A stretch of 64,000 nt of DNA, from positions 162,953 to 226,952 of the forward strand of contig CALMAH010000011.1 of assembly GCA_937859595.1 (NCBI GenBank), read 5' to 3'. Made by a program: the position numbers and the translations under genes. A model generated the notes under the pieces. That model had not been told where the DNA came from, searched no databases, and saw only the letters and a list, made by a program, of their open reading frames with translations. The first letter of the stretch is position 1. Each line of letters starts with the position of its first letter. Source of the stretch: an uncultured Acidobacteriota bacterium (lineage in GTDB: Bacteria; Acidobacteriota; Blastocatellia; Pyrinomonadales; Pyrinomonadaceae). Of the stretch, positions 17,983-27,614 are shown one piece after another.

Positions 17983-18363
17983 TTAATCTTCAGGATGAAG
18001 GTAAAAGACCTTGCTGATGATCTTCCACTCGCCGTCGGTCTTTAGCAGGGTGAACATATCTGTGAACCGGTGGCCGGTCCAGTTGTCGAGTTCGAGACGA
18101 ACGGTCGCGATCGTGCCCTCGATATCTATCGAGGCGATCTCGCTTTTCAGATCGGCGGCGGGGCCGTTGCCGTCATTCCAATCGAATAACCCCTGGATCG
18201 GGCCCCCGAACAGGTCCGGGCCGATGTAGCCGTAGATGGTCGCACCTTCGTGAAATGCGGGCCGCATATCGTCGCTCTTGCCTGATATGCCGCCATTGAC
18301 GTATGTCAGGATAGTGCGTGAAATGGCTTCTCTGTCCTTGGTCTGGGCTGTCGCGGATTCCAT
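17983..18363 (-). CDS. NTF2-like / SnoaL-type protein
   Basis: This 126-residue protein has the cone-shaped NTF2-like fold: an N-terminal helix with DREAISRTILTYVNGGISG, then strands ATVRLELDNWTG and FTDMFTLLKTDGEWKIISKVFYLHPE, which is the usual family ending (putative lumazine-binding/SnoaL-like). I place the start at ATG 18363, which has AGGAG 7 nt upstream; the frame extends 19 residues further but without a ribosome-binding site. It is first in the four-gene minus-strand run with SDR, VOC and methyltransferase genes. It may be an isomerase/hydratase-like accessory or simply a binding protein; function is not determined. Confidence 0.82.
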   Translation of the reverse strand: MESATAQTKDREAISRTILTYVNGGISGKSDDMRPAFHEGATIYGYIGPDLFGGPIQGLFDWNDGNGPAADLKSEIASIDIEGTIATVRLELDNWTGHRFTDMFTLLKTDGEWKIISKVFYLHPED

Positions 18364-18453
18364 ATTATTTCTCCTAATTGATCTACCGGGCAATGAAGCA
18401 TAGCGCCTACTCAAGCGCATTACAATTTCGAATGGTGATATATTTTTTCGCTC

Positions 18454-18491
18454 AAAAGAAAAACGTGCAGGCCATTGATCGGACCTGCACG
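18454..18491 (-). terminator. Rho-independent terminator of the zinc protease gene
   Basis: An 8-bp stem, CGTGCAGG (18464-18471) with CCTGCACG (18484-18491), is followed on the minus strand by a U-rich stretch (AAAGAAAAA on the plus strand). It lies about 30 bases after the stop of the metalloprotease. Confidence 0.7.
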
Positions 18492-18519
18492 CTTACATTT
18501 AAGTGACCGTTTTGGCTAT

Positions 18520-21147
18520 TTACGGATCTATCTTGTAATCCGGCCAGCAGGAGGTCGGGTTTAGATAGAGGTAGAGGAATTCGATCGCTTCCCGGTTCAT
18601 GTTAGGCGAGGGAGCATTTGCACCGGAATAGGTCGGATTGAGTATCTTGGCTATCTGGTCGCGCACGGCTTCGAGATGTATCCGAGTCGAACGGTCGGAT
18701 GTTTTCTCCAAAGCAGCCGCAGCCGCAGTATCGATCGCCCTCAACTCAGAACGGTAGAATGCACGCTCGTCGCCGCTTGCCGTGAACATCGCGGCCAGGG
18801 CCTGCGGCACACCCTGTGGCACGGTCGGCGCGGGTGCGTTTAGCTTGGTGTTGGCGATGTCCAGGAAGGAACGGTGCAGATTTCGCCGATATGCATCGAC
18901 CACTGGCGTTTCCGAATAGAGTTCGCTGAAGACGCCTCTTCTTACTTCTGCAAGGAAATCCGCAGGGTGATATGCCGCGCTGCCATCCAGAGTGTTCTGC
19001 TCTACCAGCCGGGCAAAGCGGGCGCTCGATAACAGATTGTTTAGCACGGCATTCTGTGCGTTGCGAACTCGGTTCAGAGCACCGATGGGCTCGATCCGGC
19101 GGAGTATTTCCTTGTCTATCGCCCATTCGGGTGTGACAAACGCGTTCTCATTAAGGAACCGGACCGCAGATGACTGCCGGGTGTTCGGGATCAGATTGAA
19201 CCGGACCCCTTCCTGGCCGACGTGCTTCTGCTGCGAATTGTAGCCGCCGACAATTGCCGCAACGTGATTCATCTCCAGCGTCCACTGGCCCATCATACGG
19301 CCATAGAGTTCGTTGAGGTCGCTGAATGGGTCGCCTCGCTGTGTGGTCGTGGCGGGGATCAGGAGCTTGGCTATCCGCCGTAGGTTGCGAACGCCAAGTT
19401 CAGATGAGTACATCGCATCGGCGTCTCCGACCGCTTCGGTCAGTTCGCCGGGGTCGCTGCCGGCCGATCCCTGGGTTGAGAACCGGAACCATGGGGTCTC
19501 GTCCTGCTGCCTTGCCCAGGTGTCGAGTGTCGGCCTTTCTTCGTCAGGGGTCTTTGCTCCCGGGATCGGCTTGTAGCCCCACATTGTAGCCCAAACATCA
19601 TAGGGGCCTATGCCGGGTACAAGGTCAGCCGGATCGATCTTGTCTTCAGGTTGGGCGACGTAGTTGAAACGAGAATAGTCCATCAGCGTCGGCACGTGTC
19701 CCATCTTTCGCACCCATTCGCGGTCGCGGACCTTTTCCGCCGGGTACATCGAGCTGGCCTTCATATTGTGCTGAAATCCGAGCGTGTGTCCGACCTCGTG
19801 TGCAACGACATATTCCACAAGCGTTCCCATCAGGTCGTTGGGCATCGGCAGCTTATGAACACGCGGGTCCACGGCACCTGCCTGCAGGAAATACCATGAA
19901 CGCTGTAGGTTCATGATGTTGTGGTGCATCTGGATATCCGAATCGAGTATCTCGCCGGTTCGCGGATCATTGACGTGCGGGCCCATCGCATTCTCAACGG
20001 TTGAGGGAAGCCATCGGATAACCGAATAGCGTGCGTCCTCAGGATGAAAATCCGGGTCCTCCTCTTTCGATGGTGCCATCTTTGCTATGATCGCGTTCTT
20101 AAATCCGGCAGCTTCAAATGCTTTCTGCCACTTTTCCACTCCGTTCTTTGTGAACGGCACGAGCCACGGCGGGGTCGCACGGTCGATATAGTAAACGATC
20201 GGCTTCACGGGTTCTGAGATGGCCGCGTTCGGGTCTTTCTTTTCGAGCCGCCAGCGGGTGATGAACCTTCGCTGCTGGGCGCGGTGTTCCGGCCGGCTGT
20301 AGTCCATCTGAGTAACCGAAAAATACCCTACACGGTCATCGAACAGACGCGGCATCATCGGGTTTTCCGGAAGCTTTACCATACTGTGGTGGATCACCAC
20401 CGTAGCGCTGCCTGGAGGCATTCCCTGTTGCTGTCCGCCTCCGCCCGGGCCCTGGCCTCCGCCTGCTCCGGCAGGGGTCGGATTGCGAACGTAAGTGTGC
20501 GAGGCTTGTGCTTCTATGTTGGTCGGATAGGGCGAGATTCGCTCGATGAATGACCGCGAGGCGTCCATTGTGTTAGCGTTCAGCCGCTGACGGGCGCTTA
20601 GCTCGTGAAGGTCGGTCGTAAACAGTCGTCCAACATCGATAACCGCAGATCCGTTGTCCGGGCCCCAAGCCGCGACCGGAAAGGCCATCAGGATGGTGTC
20701 GTTGTTCGCATTGCTCACCGCTTCTGCGATCGGGTGGCTCGGATCGGCAACTATATTGTAGTTGATGTTTCGGAGAAACACCCGATTCCCGTTCAGCTCC
20801 CAGCGGACCACACGACGCCCGAGGGCCTGTCCGCCGAACCCGACGCCAAGCGTGGTGCGGGCGATCTGAGAGACCCAAAGAAATTCCTTACCGAATTCTG
20901 GTCTCGGTATCTCGTAATAATATTTGTCCTTTACCTGATGGACCTTGAAGACACCTTCTTTTGTCGTTGCCTCTTTGGTTATCACCCGGTCATAGGGCTG
21001 CGGGTCCTGCGAGCCGGCTGTCGGCATACCGGGACGCTGCGGCCCCGTCGGCGACGGTTCAGGTGTGGGATCCTGAGAAAATACGGTATGAACATTTCCG
21101 GAGAAAATGATCGCGAGCAACAGAAAACCTAACGTGGCCTTTCTCAT
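18520..21147 (-). CDS. Secreted zinc metalloprotease, DUF5117/DUF5118 family
   Basis: This 875-residue exported metzincin-like protease is common in Bacteroidota and Acidobacteriota. The signal peptide is at the start ([23 protein letters not shown]), followed by a Pro-rich linker. The N-terminal DUF5118/DUF5117-like region (about residues 70-330) precedes the catalytic motif [12 protein letters not shown] (about 480), an HEXXHXXGXXH zinc site. A region after the zinc site contains NMKASSMYP, a likely Met-turn candidate. The ATG at 21147 has AGGAG upstream; the frame to 21234 would add 29 non-signal residues. It is monocistronic with a terminator downstream. The substrate is not known; a role in periplasmic or extracellular protein turnover is inferred. 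Confidence 0.9.
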   Translation of the reverse strand: MRKATLGFLLLAIIFSGNVHTVFSQDPTPEPSPTGPQRPGMPTAGSQDPQPYDRVITKEATTKEGVFKVHQVKDKYYYEIPRPEFGKEFLWVSQIARTTLGVGFGGQALGRRVVRWELNGNRVFLRNINYNIVADPSHPIAEAVSNANNDTILMAFPVAAWGPDNGSAVIDVGRLFTTDLHELSARQRLNANTMDASRSFIERISPYPTNIEAQASHTYVRNPTPAGAGGGQGPGGGGQQQGMPPGSATVVIHHSMVKLPENPMMPRLFDDRVGYFSVTQMDYSRPEHRAQQRRFITRWRLEKKDPNAAISEPVKPIVYYIDRATPPWLVPFTKNGVEKWQKAFEAAGFKNAIIAKMAPSKEEDPDFHPEDARYSVIRWLPSTVENAMGPHVNDPRTGEILDSDIQMHHNIMNLQRSWYFLQAGAVDPRVHKLPMPNDLMGTLVEYVVAHEVGHTLGFQHNMKASSMYPAEKVRDREWVRKMGHVPTLMDYSRFNYVAQPEDKIDPADLVPGIGPYDVWATMWGYKPIPGAKTPDEERPTLDTWARQQDETPWFRFSTQGSAGSDPGELTEAVGDADAMYSSELGVRNLRRIAKLLIPATTTQRGDPFSDLNELYGRMMGQWTLEMNHVAAIVGGYNSQQKHVGQEGVRFNLIPNTRQSSAVRFLNENAFVTPEWAIDKEILRRIEPIGALNRVRNAQNAVLNNLLSSARFARLVEQNTLDGSAAYHPADFLAEVRRGVFSELYSETPVVDAYRRNLHRSFLDIANTKLNAPAPTVPQGVPQALAAMFTASGDERAFYRSELRAIDTAAAAALEKTSDRSTRIHLEAVRDQIAKILNPTYSGANAPSPNMNREAIEFLYLYLNPTSCWPDYKIDP

Positions 21148-21234
21148 TCGAAAACTCCTGTTTGTGAAATTAATGGTGAGCGGGCGGGGAAGCGTCGAGA
21201 GGATGTGCCAACCCGGCCCGTCAACGGCAACCAA

Positions 21235-21636
21235 ATATATGAATATCCGGTAGATGGCTATTTATAGCACCGTTGCTATGCCTGTTCAACGAAAGAATTG
21301 TCAAGAATTGTAAAGCGGAATGCAGCGGGTTAGTGCGCGGTTTAGCCTGATCGCGGCGAAATGCTAGACCCACAAAGGTCTGGATTTTCTTTTCGTTGCT
21401 CTCCTGCAAGGGCTTCACTTAGATATCGTCTTTGATCAAGATCGATCCACGAAAATAATGAATACTTCCGAATAAAATAGTTGACTTTTGCGAGATGGGG
21501 GGGGGTACAATCACCAGAAGTCAGAGCTCGAAGCCGAGTCTTATTAAATTTCTTGGTCGAGATTTATGAAGTTTTCGCATTCTGTTTCACTATTTTGAAG
21601 ATAAGATCAACAGACATCAAAAAGTGAGGTGATATA
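21235..21636. other. Intergenic region with promoter and 5' leader
   Basis: About 400 bases lie between the divergent protease and the Cys-rich protein gene. The right half holds the G-tract promoter described separately and a leader of roughly 125 bases. I see no gene in it. Confidence 0.5.
21481..21511 (+). promoter_or_regulatory. Promoter with G9 tract in the -35/-10 spacer (possible phase variation)
   Basis: TTGACT (21481-21486) and TACAAT (21506-21511) are good sigma70 hexamers separated by 19 bp. Nine consecutive G residues (21497-21505) abut the -10 box. Loss of two G would give the optimal 17-bp spacing. Homopolymer length changes in this position switch promoters on and off in known phase-variable systems; that this one does so is inference. 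Confidence 0.5.
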
Positions 21637-22008
21637 ATGATCATTGTCAGATTTGCCCTAGCAGTGTTATTGACTGTCGTGATTTTTGGCTATCTAACTC
21701 CACAAGACCAATATGCACAACGCGGTCGGTGCGGTGATCAAACCGTTTGTGTTGATTTGTTTGAACCCCGATGCATTCCGGTGCCCACAAGCTTACCGGT
21801 GATATCATCAAGCTGGAGTGGAGGATTGGGATTTCGGGTTGCAAGTCAATATTGTGGTGCCGCAAGGTGCTACTTGTTCTTTGCCTGCCGGTGCGGACCG
21901 TCGTTGGGAGGAGAGGGCGTTTGTTTTCCAGGTAGCCCTGGCGTAGCCAGCGCTAGCGACATGAGTTGCCCAACTGATGCTAAAGATATTGCGAAGCTCG
22001 ATGAATAA
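21637..22008 (+). CDS. Small secreted Cys-rich protein of unknown function
   Basis: This encodes 123 residues that I do not recognise. It has a strong ribosome-binding site (GAGGTGAT just before the ATG) and a clear signal peptide (FALAVLLTVVIFGYLT, cleavage near QYA). The mature protein has ten cysteines (CGDQTVC, PRCIP, QYCGAARCY, ACRCG, GVCFPG, MSCP), in a spacing suggesting a small disulfide-stabilised extracellular fold. It is followed after 32 bases by a membrane-anchored protein gene, and both lie behind the G-tract promoter. Base composition is AT-richer than neighbours, a hint of acquisition. No function is assigned. Confidence 0.7.
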   Translation: MIIVRFALAVLLTVVIFGYLTPQDQYAQRGRCGDQTVCVDLFEPRCIPVPTSLPVISSSWSGGLGFRVASQYCGAARCYLFFACRCGPSLGGEGVCFPGSPGVASASDMSCPTDAKDIAKLDE

Positions 22009-22040
22009 GGATTTGAGCTTGTGAATTAAGGGGAGAGTTT

Positions 22041-23039
22041 ATGATGAGACGTTTATTTGATCAGTTTCAAATCGGTGCGATCGTAGGCGTAGCGTTGGTC
22101 GCTGGATGTGTAATTCTTCTACTCATTGTCGCCGGGTCAGGAAAAGGTGCAAATACAGATCCTTCCGTCGTGGAGAGTGCCGAACGGGAAAATGAAAGGC
22201 CGGCAGAAGACTTTCTGCCGATCCTTGAATCGATACGTGATGTTTACGCAAGCATTGACTCGCTAAGTTTTGAAGGCCATGCGGACATCCGCGTATTTAG
22301 CGGGACCTCCCAGATCAACGGCAACGCGAGCTTAGTATATGCAGCACAAAGCAATCGTTATCGTTACGAGACGACAGTTGCAGAGGTACTACAACAAGTG
22401 GGCCTGATGAGAGATGTGGAGACCCTATTCGACGGGACGAAGTATTACTTCTTCGACAAGGAATCCCGCATCGTTTCTTTTCAAGCGAGTGAGGAGGTTA
22501 GGCTGCCAAACGCTTTGCCTAATCCCTTCTTTTTGCAGCTGGATTTTCTCAGTAACGATGACGATCAATGTATTAACTGCAAGATGCGGCTGCATGACGT
22601 AAAGCAACCGCTCCGCTGGCCAAATAGAGCCTCATCCCTGAGTATTGTAAGTTCTTTGATCGATGACGGGGTCAGAGACGTAGTTCTTGAGATGGATGGT
22701 GGCAAGGTTGACGACATAGAATACAAGTTTCGCGTAAGGCTGACGGGGACAGAAAGCGACCTGCGAATAACCAATGTTGCGAGATTAAGGAGCGATGGAA
22801 CGATACTTGCCGAGGTCGTATTCAATGATTTTCGACCTGTTCAGAACTTCACGCGGGTTATTCCTCACGAAATCGTGGTGGCCGCACGCAAGCCCGATGG
22901 GAGCATCGCTTTAACCGCAACCTATCAACTAAGCAATCTTCGGGTCAACGAGGCCAGCATAGCAGATTCATTTGCTCCGACATTTGAAGGGGCAGAGAAG
23001 TATTGGGATAGCGACGCAAAAAGTTTTATTTCAAACTAG
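22041..23039 (+). CDS. Membrane-anchored protein of unknown function (LolA-like region possible)
   Basis: This encodes 332 residues. A short cytoplasmic start (RRLFDQFQ) is followed by one transmembrane helix (IGAIVGVALVAGCVILLLIVAG, split here as IGAIVGVALVAG and CVILLLIVAG, about residues 12-34), and the rest is extracytoplasmic. The ectodomain shows SFEGHADIRVF, RYRYETTVAEV and TLFDGTKYYFFDKESRIVSF. This resembles the LolA/outer-membrane lipoprotein-sorting-like fold, in which antiparallel strands describe mean values on a fitted surface; I consider it only a resemblance. One CINCKM pair of cysteines is present. The gene follows the Cys-rich protein by 32 bases with GGGGAG upstream, so the two are likely co-expressed. 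Confidence 0.7.
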   Translation: MMRRLFDQFQIGAIVGVALVAGCVILLLIVAGSGKGANTDPSVVESAERENERPAEDFLPILESIRDVYASIDSLSFEGHADIRVFSGTSQINGNASLVYAAQSNRYRYETTVAEVLQQVGLMRDVETLFDGTKYYFFDKESRIVSFQASEEVRLPNALPNPFFLQLDFLSNDDDQCINCKMRLHDVKQPLRWPNRASSLSIVSSLIDDGVRDVVLEMDGGKVDDIEYKFRVRLTGTESDLRITNVARLRSDGTILAEVVFNDFRPVQNFTRVIPHEIVVAARKPDGSIALTATYQLSNLRVNEASIADSFAPTFEGAEKYWDSDAKSFISN

Positions 23040-23196
23040 GTCGTACATTTTTGTACTTAATCTTTCTTAGACCTCACAAGGCGGCTTGTTCGAAAATTGC
23101 AATCCTTGGATTTGGATTATTTTGAGATCTTCGTCTGTGTAGCTATTCCGACCGGAAAGGGAAATAGCGTTCTAAGCTGAATGCGCTCAAAACAGC

Positions 23197-23772
23197 CTAG
23201 GGGCGGCTGACGATGAGACTGGAACCGACCGCGATGTGCCCACCTGCAACGACCTTTGCATTGATCCCGCGGAGATGGTGTTCACGGCCGAACTCTGAAT
23301 TGGCGAACTTCATCGCTTCGAGCCCAAAGCGTTCAACGAATTTTTTGCAGCCCAAATGCGGGATCGATGTCACCTCGATCACGGTATTTCCGATCTTTAG
23401 CCTTGTCCCCGGTGGAACATTCGCCTCGCTCAGGTCTAGATCTACAAAGAGTTGGTCACCGGCGAGCTGTACGCGTTCGCGACTGCCCGCGATGAGCAGT
23501 GCATACCGATAGTTCATCACGTTGAGCTGCATCTCCGGATGCCCGAGCCCATTGTCCGTCCTCGAACTCCCGCGCGTCAGCCAATTGTCGCCGACTAATC
23601 CGGTTTCGACGTCCAAATAGCCGCTTTCCAGCACCTCACGCTCGTTCACCGCCGGCCGCCGGACGATCATCTCCAATACCCCGACATCTTTAGGCGAGTC
23701 CAATACATCGTCTATCCCGGCCTCGATCTCAGCCAGAGTGAGGTGTTTTGCGAACAAAGTACCGTCCATCAT
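23197..23772 (-). CDS. MOSC-domain protein
   Basis: This 191-residue MOSC (molybdenum cofactor sulfurase C-terminal) domain protein probably binds a sulfurated or molybdenum-pterin ligand, as in YiiM-like proteins. The conserved Cys lies in HLGCKKFVERFG (about residue 137), preceded by PPGTRLKIGNTVIEVT and VQLAGDQLFVDLDLSEANV, the usual beta-barrel elements. A short N-terminal helical region comes first. It directly abuts the DinB gene stop, so it ends a run with exonuclease III and DinB genes. The substrate is unknown. Confidence 0.87.
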   Translation of the reverse strand: MMDGTLFAKHLTLAEIEAGIDDVLDSPKDVGVLEMIVRRPAVNEREVLESGYLDVETGLVGDNWLTRGSSRTDNGLGHPEMQLNVMNYRYALLIAGSRERVQLAGDQLFVDLDLSEANVPPGTRLKIGNTVIEVTSIPHLGCKKFVERFGLEAMKFANSEFGREHHLRGINAKVVAGGHIAVGSSLIVSRP

Positions 23773-24279
23773 CTATAAACTCTCCTTCGTTTTCGAGACC
23801 CAGCTCGGGGCCGCATCCGTCCTCTGACGAAGTATCAGATTTAACTGCGCCGTGTGGTGCTGAACGTGCCGCATGTTGTACCAGAGCAGCTCTTCAAAGC
23901 TCATCTTCCGGGTTCCGTGCGTGATCGTTCTCGCGGCCGCTGCATTATCCATACTGTTTAACGTATTTCGGAGCCTTTTGCGGCAATGTCGTAAATAGTC
24001 GAGTAATTCATCCTTTCGATAAACGCGGTCCGGGAAAACACCCGCGGGATCCAATTCCTCCGATCCGAAGGGTTCGGGCGGCCGAAACCCCTCGATCGGC
24101 CCGTGGAGATAAAGATCCAGCCAGAAAAGCGTGTGAAACGAGAGATACCAAAACTCCTGAAACCCCGCCGCTGAACCCCAAACCTCATCCGGACACGCCT
24201 CTATCGCATTCTCAAGCATATCGATGCTTGCCCCGAATTGGCTCCAGATCATCTCGCTTCGTCGGTCTGCCATGGTCAC
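23773..24279 (-). CDS. DinB-family protein
   Basis: This 168-residue four-helix protein of the DinB/YfiT superfamily has metal-binding His residues visible in SFHTLFWLDLYLHG (about residues 49-62) and NMRHVQHHTAQLNL (about 135-148). Such proteins are often thiol-dependent transferases or DNA-damage-induced proteins, but most have no known reaction. It overlaps the exonuclease III stop by four bases and abuts the MOSC gene, so all three are probably co-translated. An alternative start two codons downstream (ADRRSEM) is possible. Confidence 0.87.
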   Translation of the reverse strand: MTMADRRSEMIWSQFGASIDMLENAIEACPDEVWGSAAGFQEFWYLSFHTLFWLDLYLHGPIEGFRPPEPFGSEELDPAGVFPDRVYRKDELLDYLRHCRKRLRNTLNSMDNAAAARTITHGTRKMSFEELLWYNMRHVQHHTAQLNLILRQRTDAAPSWVSKTKESL

Positions 24280-25046
24280 AATTTGAATTCCGCAACAACG
24301 GGTGCGTGGTCACTTGGTCGTTCAAGTCCTCGGGTGGACCTATCGATGATGCAATCGGTGCATTTTTCAGCTAGGGGCGGTGAGGTCCAGATATGATCGA
24401 TGCGGAGTCCGCGATTTCGCTGCCAGGCCCCCTCGCGGTAGTTCCACCAGGAAAATTCCTGCTTGTCGCCGTTCATCTTTCGATAGTTATCGACGAACCC
24501 CCATTGCTTTACGTAATACATCGCGGCCCGCTCCGGCTTAGAAAAATGCAGCTTTCCTTCCCAGTGCGGCACGCTCCAGACATCGAGATCCTCCATCGCT
24601 ACATTGAAATCGCCGCAGAGAAGCACGGCGTCGTTCGCGCGACAGCTCTCGTCAAAATAGCGCCGCAGCCGCTGAAGCCAGTCGAGCTTAAAGGTAAATT
24701 TATCGGTCCAAAGCTCGGTACCGTTCGGAATATATGTGTTCACAATCCGGATGCCATTGATCGTTGCCGCAATCAGCCGTTTTGGTGCTTCGTCGTCGTC
24801 ATCGTCAAAGCCCTTCTGGACGTCATTGATCGTGTGTTTAGACAATATCGCCACTCCGTTATACGACTTTTGTCCAAAAAAAGCTGTCTGATATCCAGCA
24901 TCATTCAATGTCTGAAAAGGGAAATTTTCGTCAACACATTTCGTCTCCTGCAGGCAGATGACGTCTGGAGAGGTACGCTCGATCCAATCGAGAAGCTGGG
25001 GCATGCGCACATTAATTGAATTGACGTTCCAGGTTGCGATCTTCAT
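24276..25046 (-). CDS. xth: Exodeoxyribonuclease III
   Basis: This 256-residue exonuclease III/AP endonuclease cleaves abasic sites and 3' ends in DNA base-excision repair. All catalytic motifs are present: ATWNVNSINVRMPQL at the start, LQETKCVDENFP (metal-binding Glu, about residue 36), YIPNGTELW, LCGDFNVAMEDLDVW (about 145), LRIDHIWTSPPL and the final RPSDHAPVVAEF with the catalytic His. Length matches the XthA family (about 255). It lies 57 bases after lon and overlaps the DinB gene, so it may be the repair part of the long proteostasis transcript. Confidence in the identity is high. Confidence 0.95.
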   Translation of the reverse strand: MKIATWNVNSINVRMPQLLDWIERTSPDVICLQETKCVDENFPFQTLNDAGYQTAFFGQKSYNGVAILSKHTINDVQKGFDDDDDEAPKRLIAATINGIRIVNTYIPNGTELWTDKFTFKLDWLQRLRRYFDESCRANDAVLLCGDFNVAMEDLDVWSVPHWEGKLHFSKPERAAMYYVKQWGFVDNYRKMNGDKQEFSWWNYREGAWQRNRGLRIDHIWTSPPLAEKCTDCIIDRSTRGLERPSDHAPVVAEFKL

Positions 25047-25103
25047 AAATCAAGCTTGGGATCAGCGAAACTAGCAGCGGCAATGCCCACCGGAACAGCT
25101 GTC

Positions 25104-27575
25104 CTAGTCGTTCTTTGCGATGAGCCTCTCGGTGGGTTTATCGCCGTGTTGGCCGTCGACCGTGTGCAGCGGGTATTCGCCATCACCGGAGGGCCTCTCG
25201 CTTTCCGGTTCGAGGGCGGCGTTCAGGACGTCGCTGACGTGTTTTGCCGGAATTATCTCCAGTTCCTTGCGAACGTCTTCGGGTATGTCGTCGAGATCCG
25301 CCTCGTTTTGGAACGGCAGTATGATCCGGCTGATCCCCGCTCGGTGCGCGGCAAGTATCTTTTCCTTAATGCCGCCGACCGGGAATACCAGCCCCGAAAG
25401 CGTTATCTCGCCGGTCATTGCCGTGTCAGACCGGACCTTTCGCCCACTGTAGAGCGAGGCAAGAGCCGAAGCCATTGTGACGCCGGCGCTGGGGCCGTCT
25501 TTTGGGATCGCGCCCGCCGGGACGTGGAGATGGACCCCATTTTCTTTTATCGCGGCCGGGTCTATGTGGAATTCCGATGCGTGCGACCACAGGTAGCTGC
25601 GTGCCGCCTGCGCCGATTCCTTCATCACGTCGCCAAGCTGGCCCGTGAGCGTCAGGCCGCTTCCACCGGGCAGCGCCGTAGCTTCGATAAACAGCACCTC
25701 GCCGCCCATCTCTGTCCACGCCATTCCGGTCGCGACACCGGCCGGCATCTCGGTCCGCGCCGATTCCGGGTGAAACCGCGGTGCTCCAAGATACTCACGG
25801 ATATCCCCTGCATCTATCGCTACCTTGTCGGTCGAGCCCTGAGCAACCTTGAGGGCGACCTTTCGTGCGAGATTGCCGATCGCGCGTTCAAGCTGGCGGA
25901 CGCCTGCCTCGCGGGTGTAACGCGACGAGAGCAGATTGATCGCCTCGTCCGTTACCTCAAATTGTTCAGGGGTCAGGCCGTTCTCTCTGATCTGCCGCGG
26001 CACCAGATATTGTTTTGCGATATTCAGCTTTTCCATATCGCTGTAACCTGCAATGTGGATGATCTCCATACGGTCGCGGAGCGGCATCGGTATCGGTCCA
26101 AGCGAATTTGCAGTGGCGATAAAGAAAACCTTAGACAGGTCGAACGGCAGATCCAGATAATTGTCGCGAAACGTATTGTTCTGGGCCGGGTCGAGTATCT
26201 CAAGCAGGGCCGCTGCCGGGTCGCCGCGATAGTCGTTCCCAAGCTTGTCGATCTCGTCGAGCATCATCAGGGGATTGTTTACCCCGACGCGGCGAAGCGC
26301 CTGGATTATCCGGCCCGGCATCGCGCCGATATAGGTTCGGCGATGGCCGCGCAGCTCTGCCTCGTCGCGCATGCCGCCGAGCGACATTCGTTCAAATTCT
26401 CGTCCAAGAGCACGAGCTATCGAACGCCCAAGCGAGGTCTTACCGACTCCGGGTGGTCCGACAAACAGCAGGATCGGGCTTTTTGAATCGGGCCTCAATT
26501 TGACGACCGCCAACGATTCGAGAATGCGTTCCTTTACGTCTTCGAGGCCATAGTGGTCTTCGTCGAGTATCTTGCGTGCTTCGTTGAGATCGAGCTTTTC
26601 CTCGCTCGACTTTCGCCACGGAAGCTCGAGGACGTATTCAAGATAGGTCCGAATAACGTGATAATCAGGCGCCGACTGGGGCAGCGCCTCCATCCGCTTC
26701 AGCTCGCGTTCGGCCTCTTTGCGAACGTCGTCTGGTATGTCGGCCGTCTCGAGCCTTTCGCGAAGCTGTTCAGCCTCGGCTTTTTCGCCGCTGTCCTCAT
26801 CCTCGCCCAGCTCCTTTCTTATCGCCTTCAGCTGCTGGCGGAGAACGTAGTCCCGCTGGGCCTTGTCCATCTCGCCCTGTGCCTCGCTGGCGATCTTGGT
26901 GCGGATCTGCATTATCTCAAGCTCGCGTGCAAGAGCGGCGTGTGTGAGCGTCAGGAGGCCATCGACCGTTTCTGATTCGAGCATCTTCTGCTCGGTCTCT
27001 GAGCCAAGATCAAGGACCGACGCCATGAAATAGGAGAGCTGCACCGGGTCCTGCTGTGTCATCACGGCCATGCGGATCTCCGGCGGCACCTGCGGCAAAA
27101 GGGCCAGGGCCTGCTGGATCATCCCGTGAATGTTTCGCTTGAGGGCCTCGATCTCTTCTTCGTCGATTCGGGTCAGTTCGGGAAGCTTTTCGATGCTGGC
27201 CTTGAGGTACGGCTCTTCATCGAGCCATTCGGTTATCCGAAAACGCTCCAGGCCCTGAACGATAAGCTGCATCACCCCTTCGTTCCGCATCATCCTCTTG
27301 ATGCTGACGATGGTGCCTACCTGGTAAAGGTCGTCAAACTTCGCTTCGTCGCCGGTGACGCCTTCGGTCTTTGTCGTAATGCAGCCGAGCAGTTTTTCTT
27401 CCGTCGTCAGTGCAGATTCGACGGCGCGCATCGAGCGCTCTCGCCCGACCGCCAACGGCACGACCGTATCCGGGAAAAGGGTCGTGTTCTGCAGCGGAAG
27501 TATGGCGATCTCGAGGCTCTGCGGAATGCTGACCTCTGTGATCATCGTTGGTGTTTCCAGTGTTTCATCTGCCAT
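25104..27575 (-). CDS. lon: ATP-dependent protease Lon
   Basis: This 823-residue AAA+ serine protease degrades misfolded and short-lived regulatory proteins in the cytoplasm. The LON N-terminal domain (about residues 20-215: LPLQNTTLFPDTVVPLAVGR) leads into a coiled-coil. The AAA+ module follows, with Walker A FVGPPGVGKTSLGRSIA (about 370-386) and Walker B MMLDEIDKLG, then the protease domain with the Ser/Lys dyad in KDGPSAGVTMASAL (Ser, about 695) and GGIKEKILAAHRAG (Lys, about 738). The length is normal. It follows the small heat-shock protein gene by 39 bases, a sensible pairing of holdase and protease, and is the largest gene of the run from the CBS protein to MOSC. Confidence 0.97.
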   Translation of the reverse strand: MADETLETPTMITEVSIPQSLEIAILPLQNTTLFPDTVVPLAVGRERSMRAVESALTTEEKLLGCITTKTEGVTGDEAKFDDLYQVGTIVSIKRMMRNEGVMQLIVQGLERFRITEWLDEEPYLKASIEKLPELTRIDEEEIEALKRNIHGMIQQALALLPQVPPEIRMAVMTQQDPVQLSYFMASVLDLGSETEQKMLESETVDGLLTLTHAALARELEIMQIRTKIASEAQGEMDKAQRDYVLRQQLKAIRKELGEDEDSGEKAEAEQLRERLETADIPDDVRKEAERELKRMEALPQSAPDYHVIRTYLEYVLELPWRKSSEEKLDLNEARKILDEDHYGLEDVKERILESLAVVKLRPDSKSPILLFVGPPGVGKTSLGRSIARALGREFERMSLGGMRDEAELRGHRRTYIGAMPGRIIQALRRVGVNNPLMMLDEIDKLGNDYRGDPAAALLEILDPAQNNTFRDNYLDLPFDLSKVFFIATANSLGPIPMPLRDRMEIIHIAGYSDMEKLNIAKQYLVPRQIRENGLTPEQFEVTDEAINLLSSRYTREAGVRQLERAIGNLARKVALKVAQGSTDKVAIDAGDIREYLGAPRFHPESARTEMPAGVATGMAWTEMGGEVLFIEATALPGGSGLTLTGQLGDVMKESAQAARSYLWSHASEFHIDPAAIKENGVHLHVPAGAIPKDGPSAGVTMASALASLYSGRKVRSDTAMTGEITLSGLVFPVGGIKEKILAAHRAGISRIILPFQNEADLDDIPEDVRKELEIIPAKHVSDVLNAALEPESERPSGDGEYPLHTVDGQHGDKPTERLIAKND

Positions 27576-27614
27576 AGGGCATTTCCCAAGATCTTTGATG
27601 TTGTTCGGCTCCGG

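Noticed and set aside
25056..26486. A 476-residue plus-strand frame opposite lon
   Set aside because: It is the antisense shadow of the highly conserved lon gene and has no recognisable motif.
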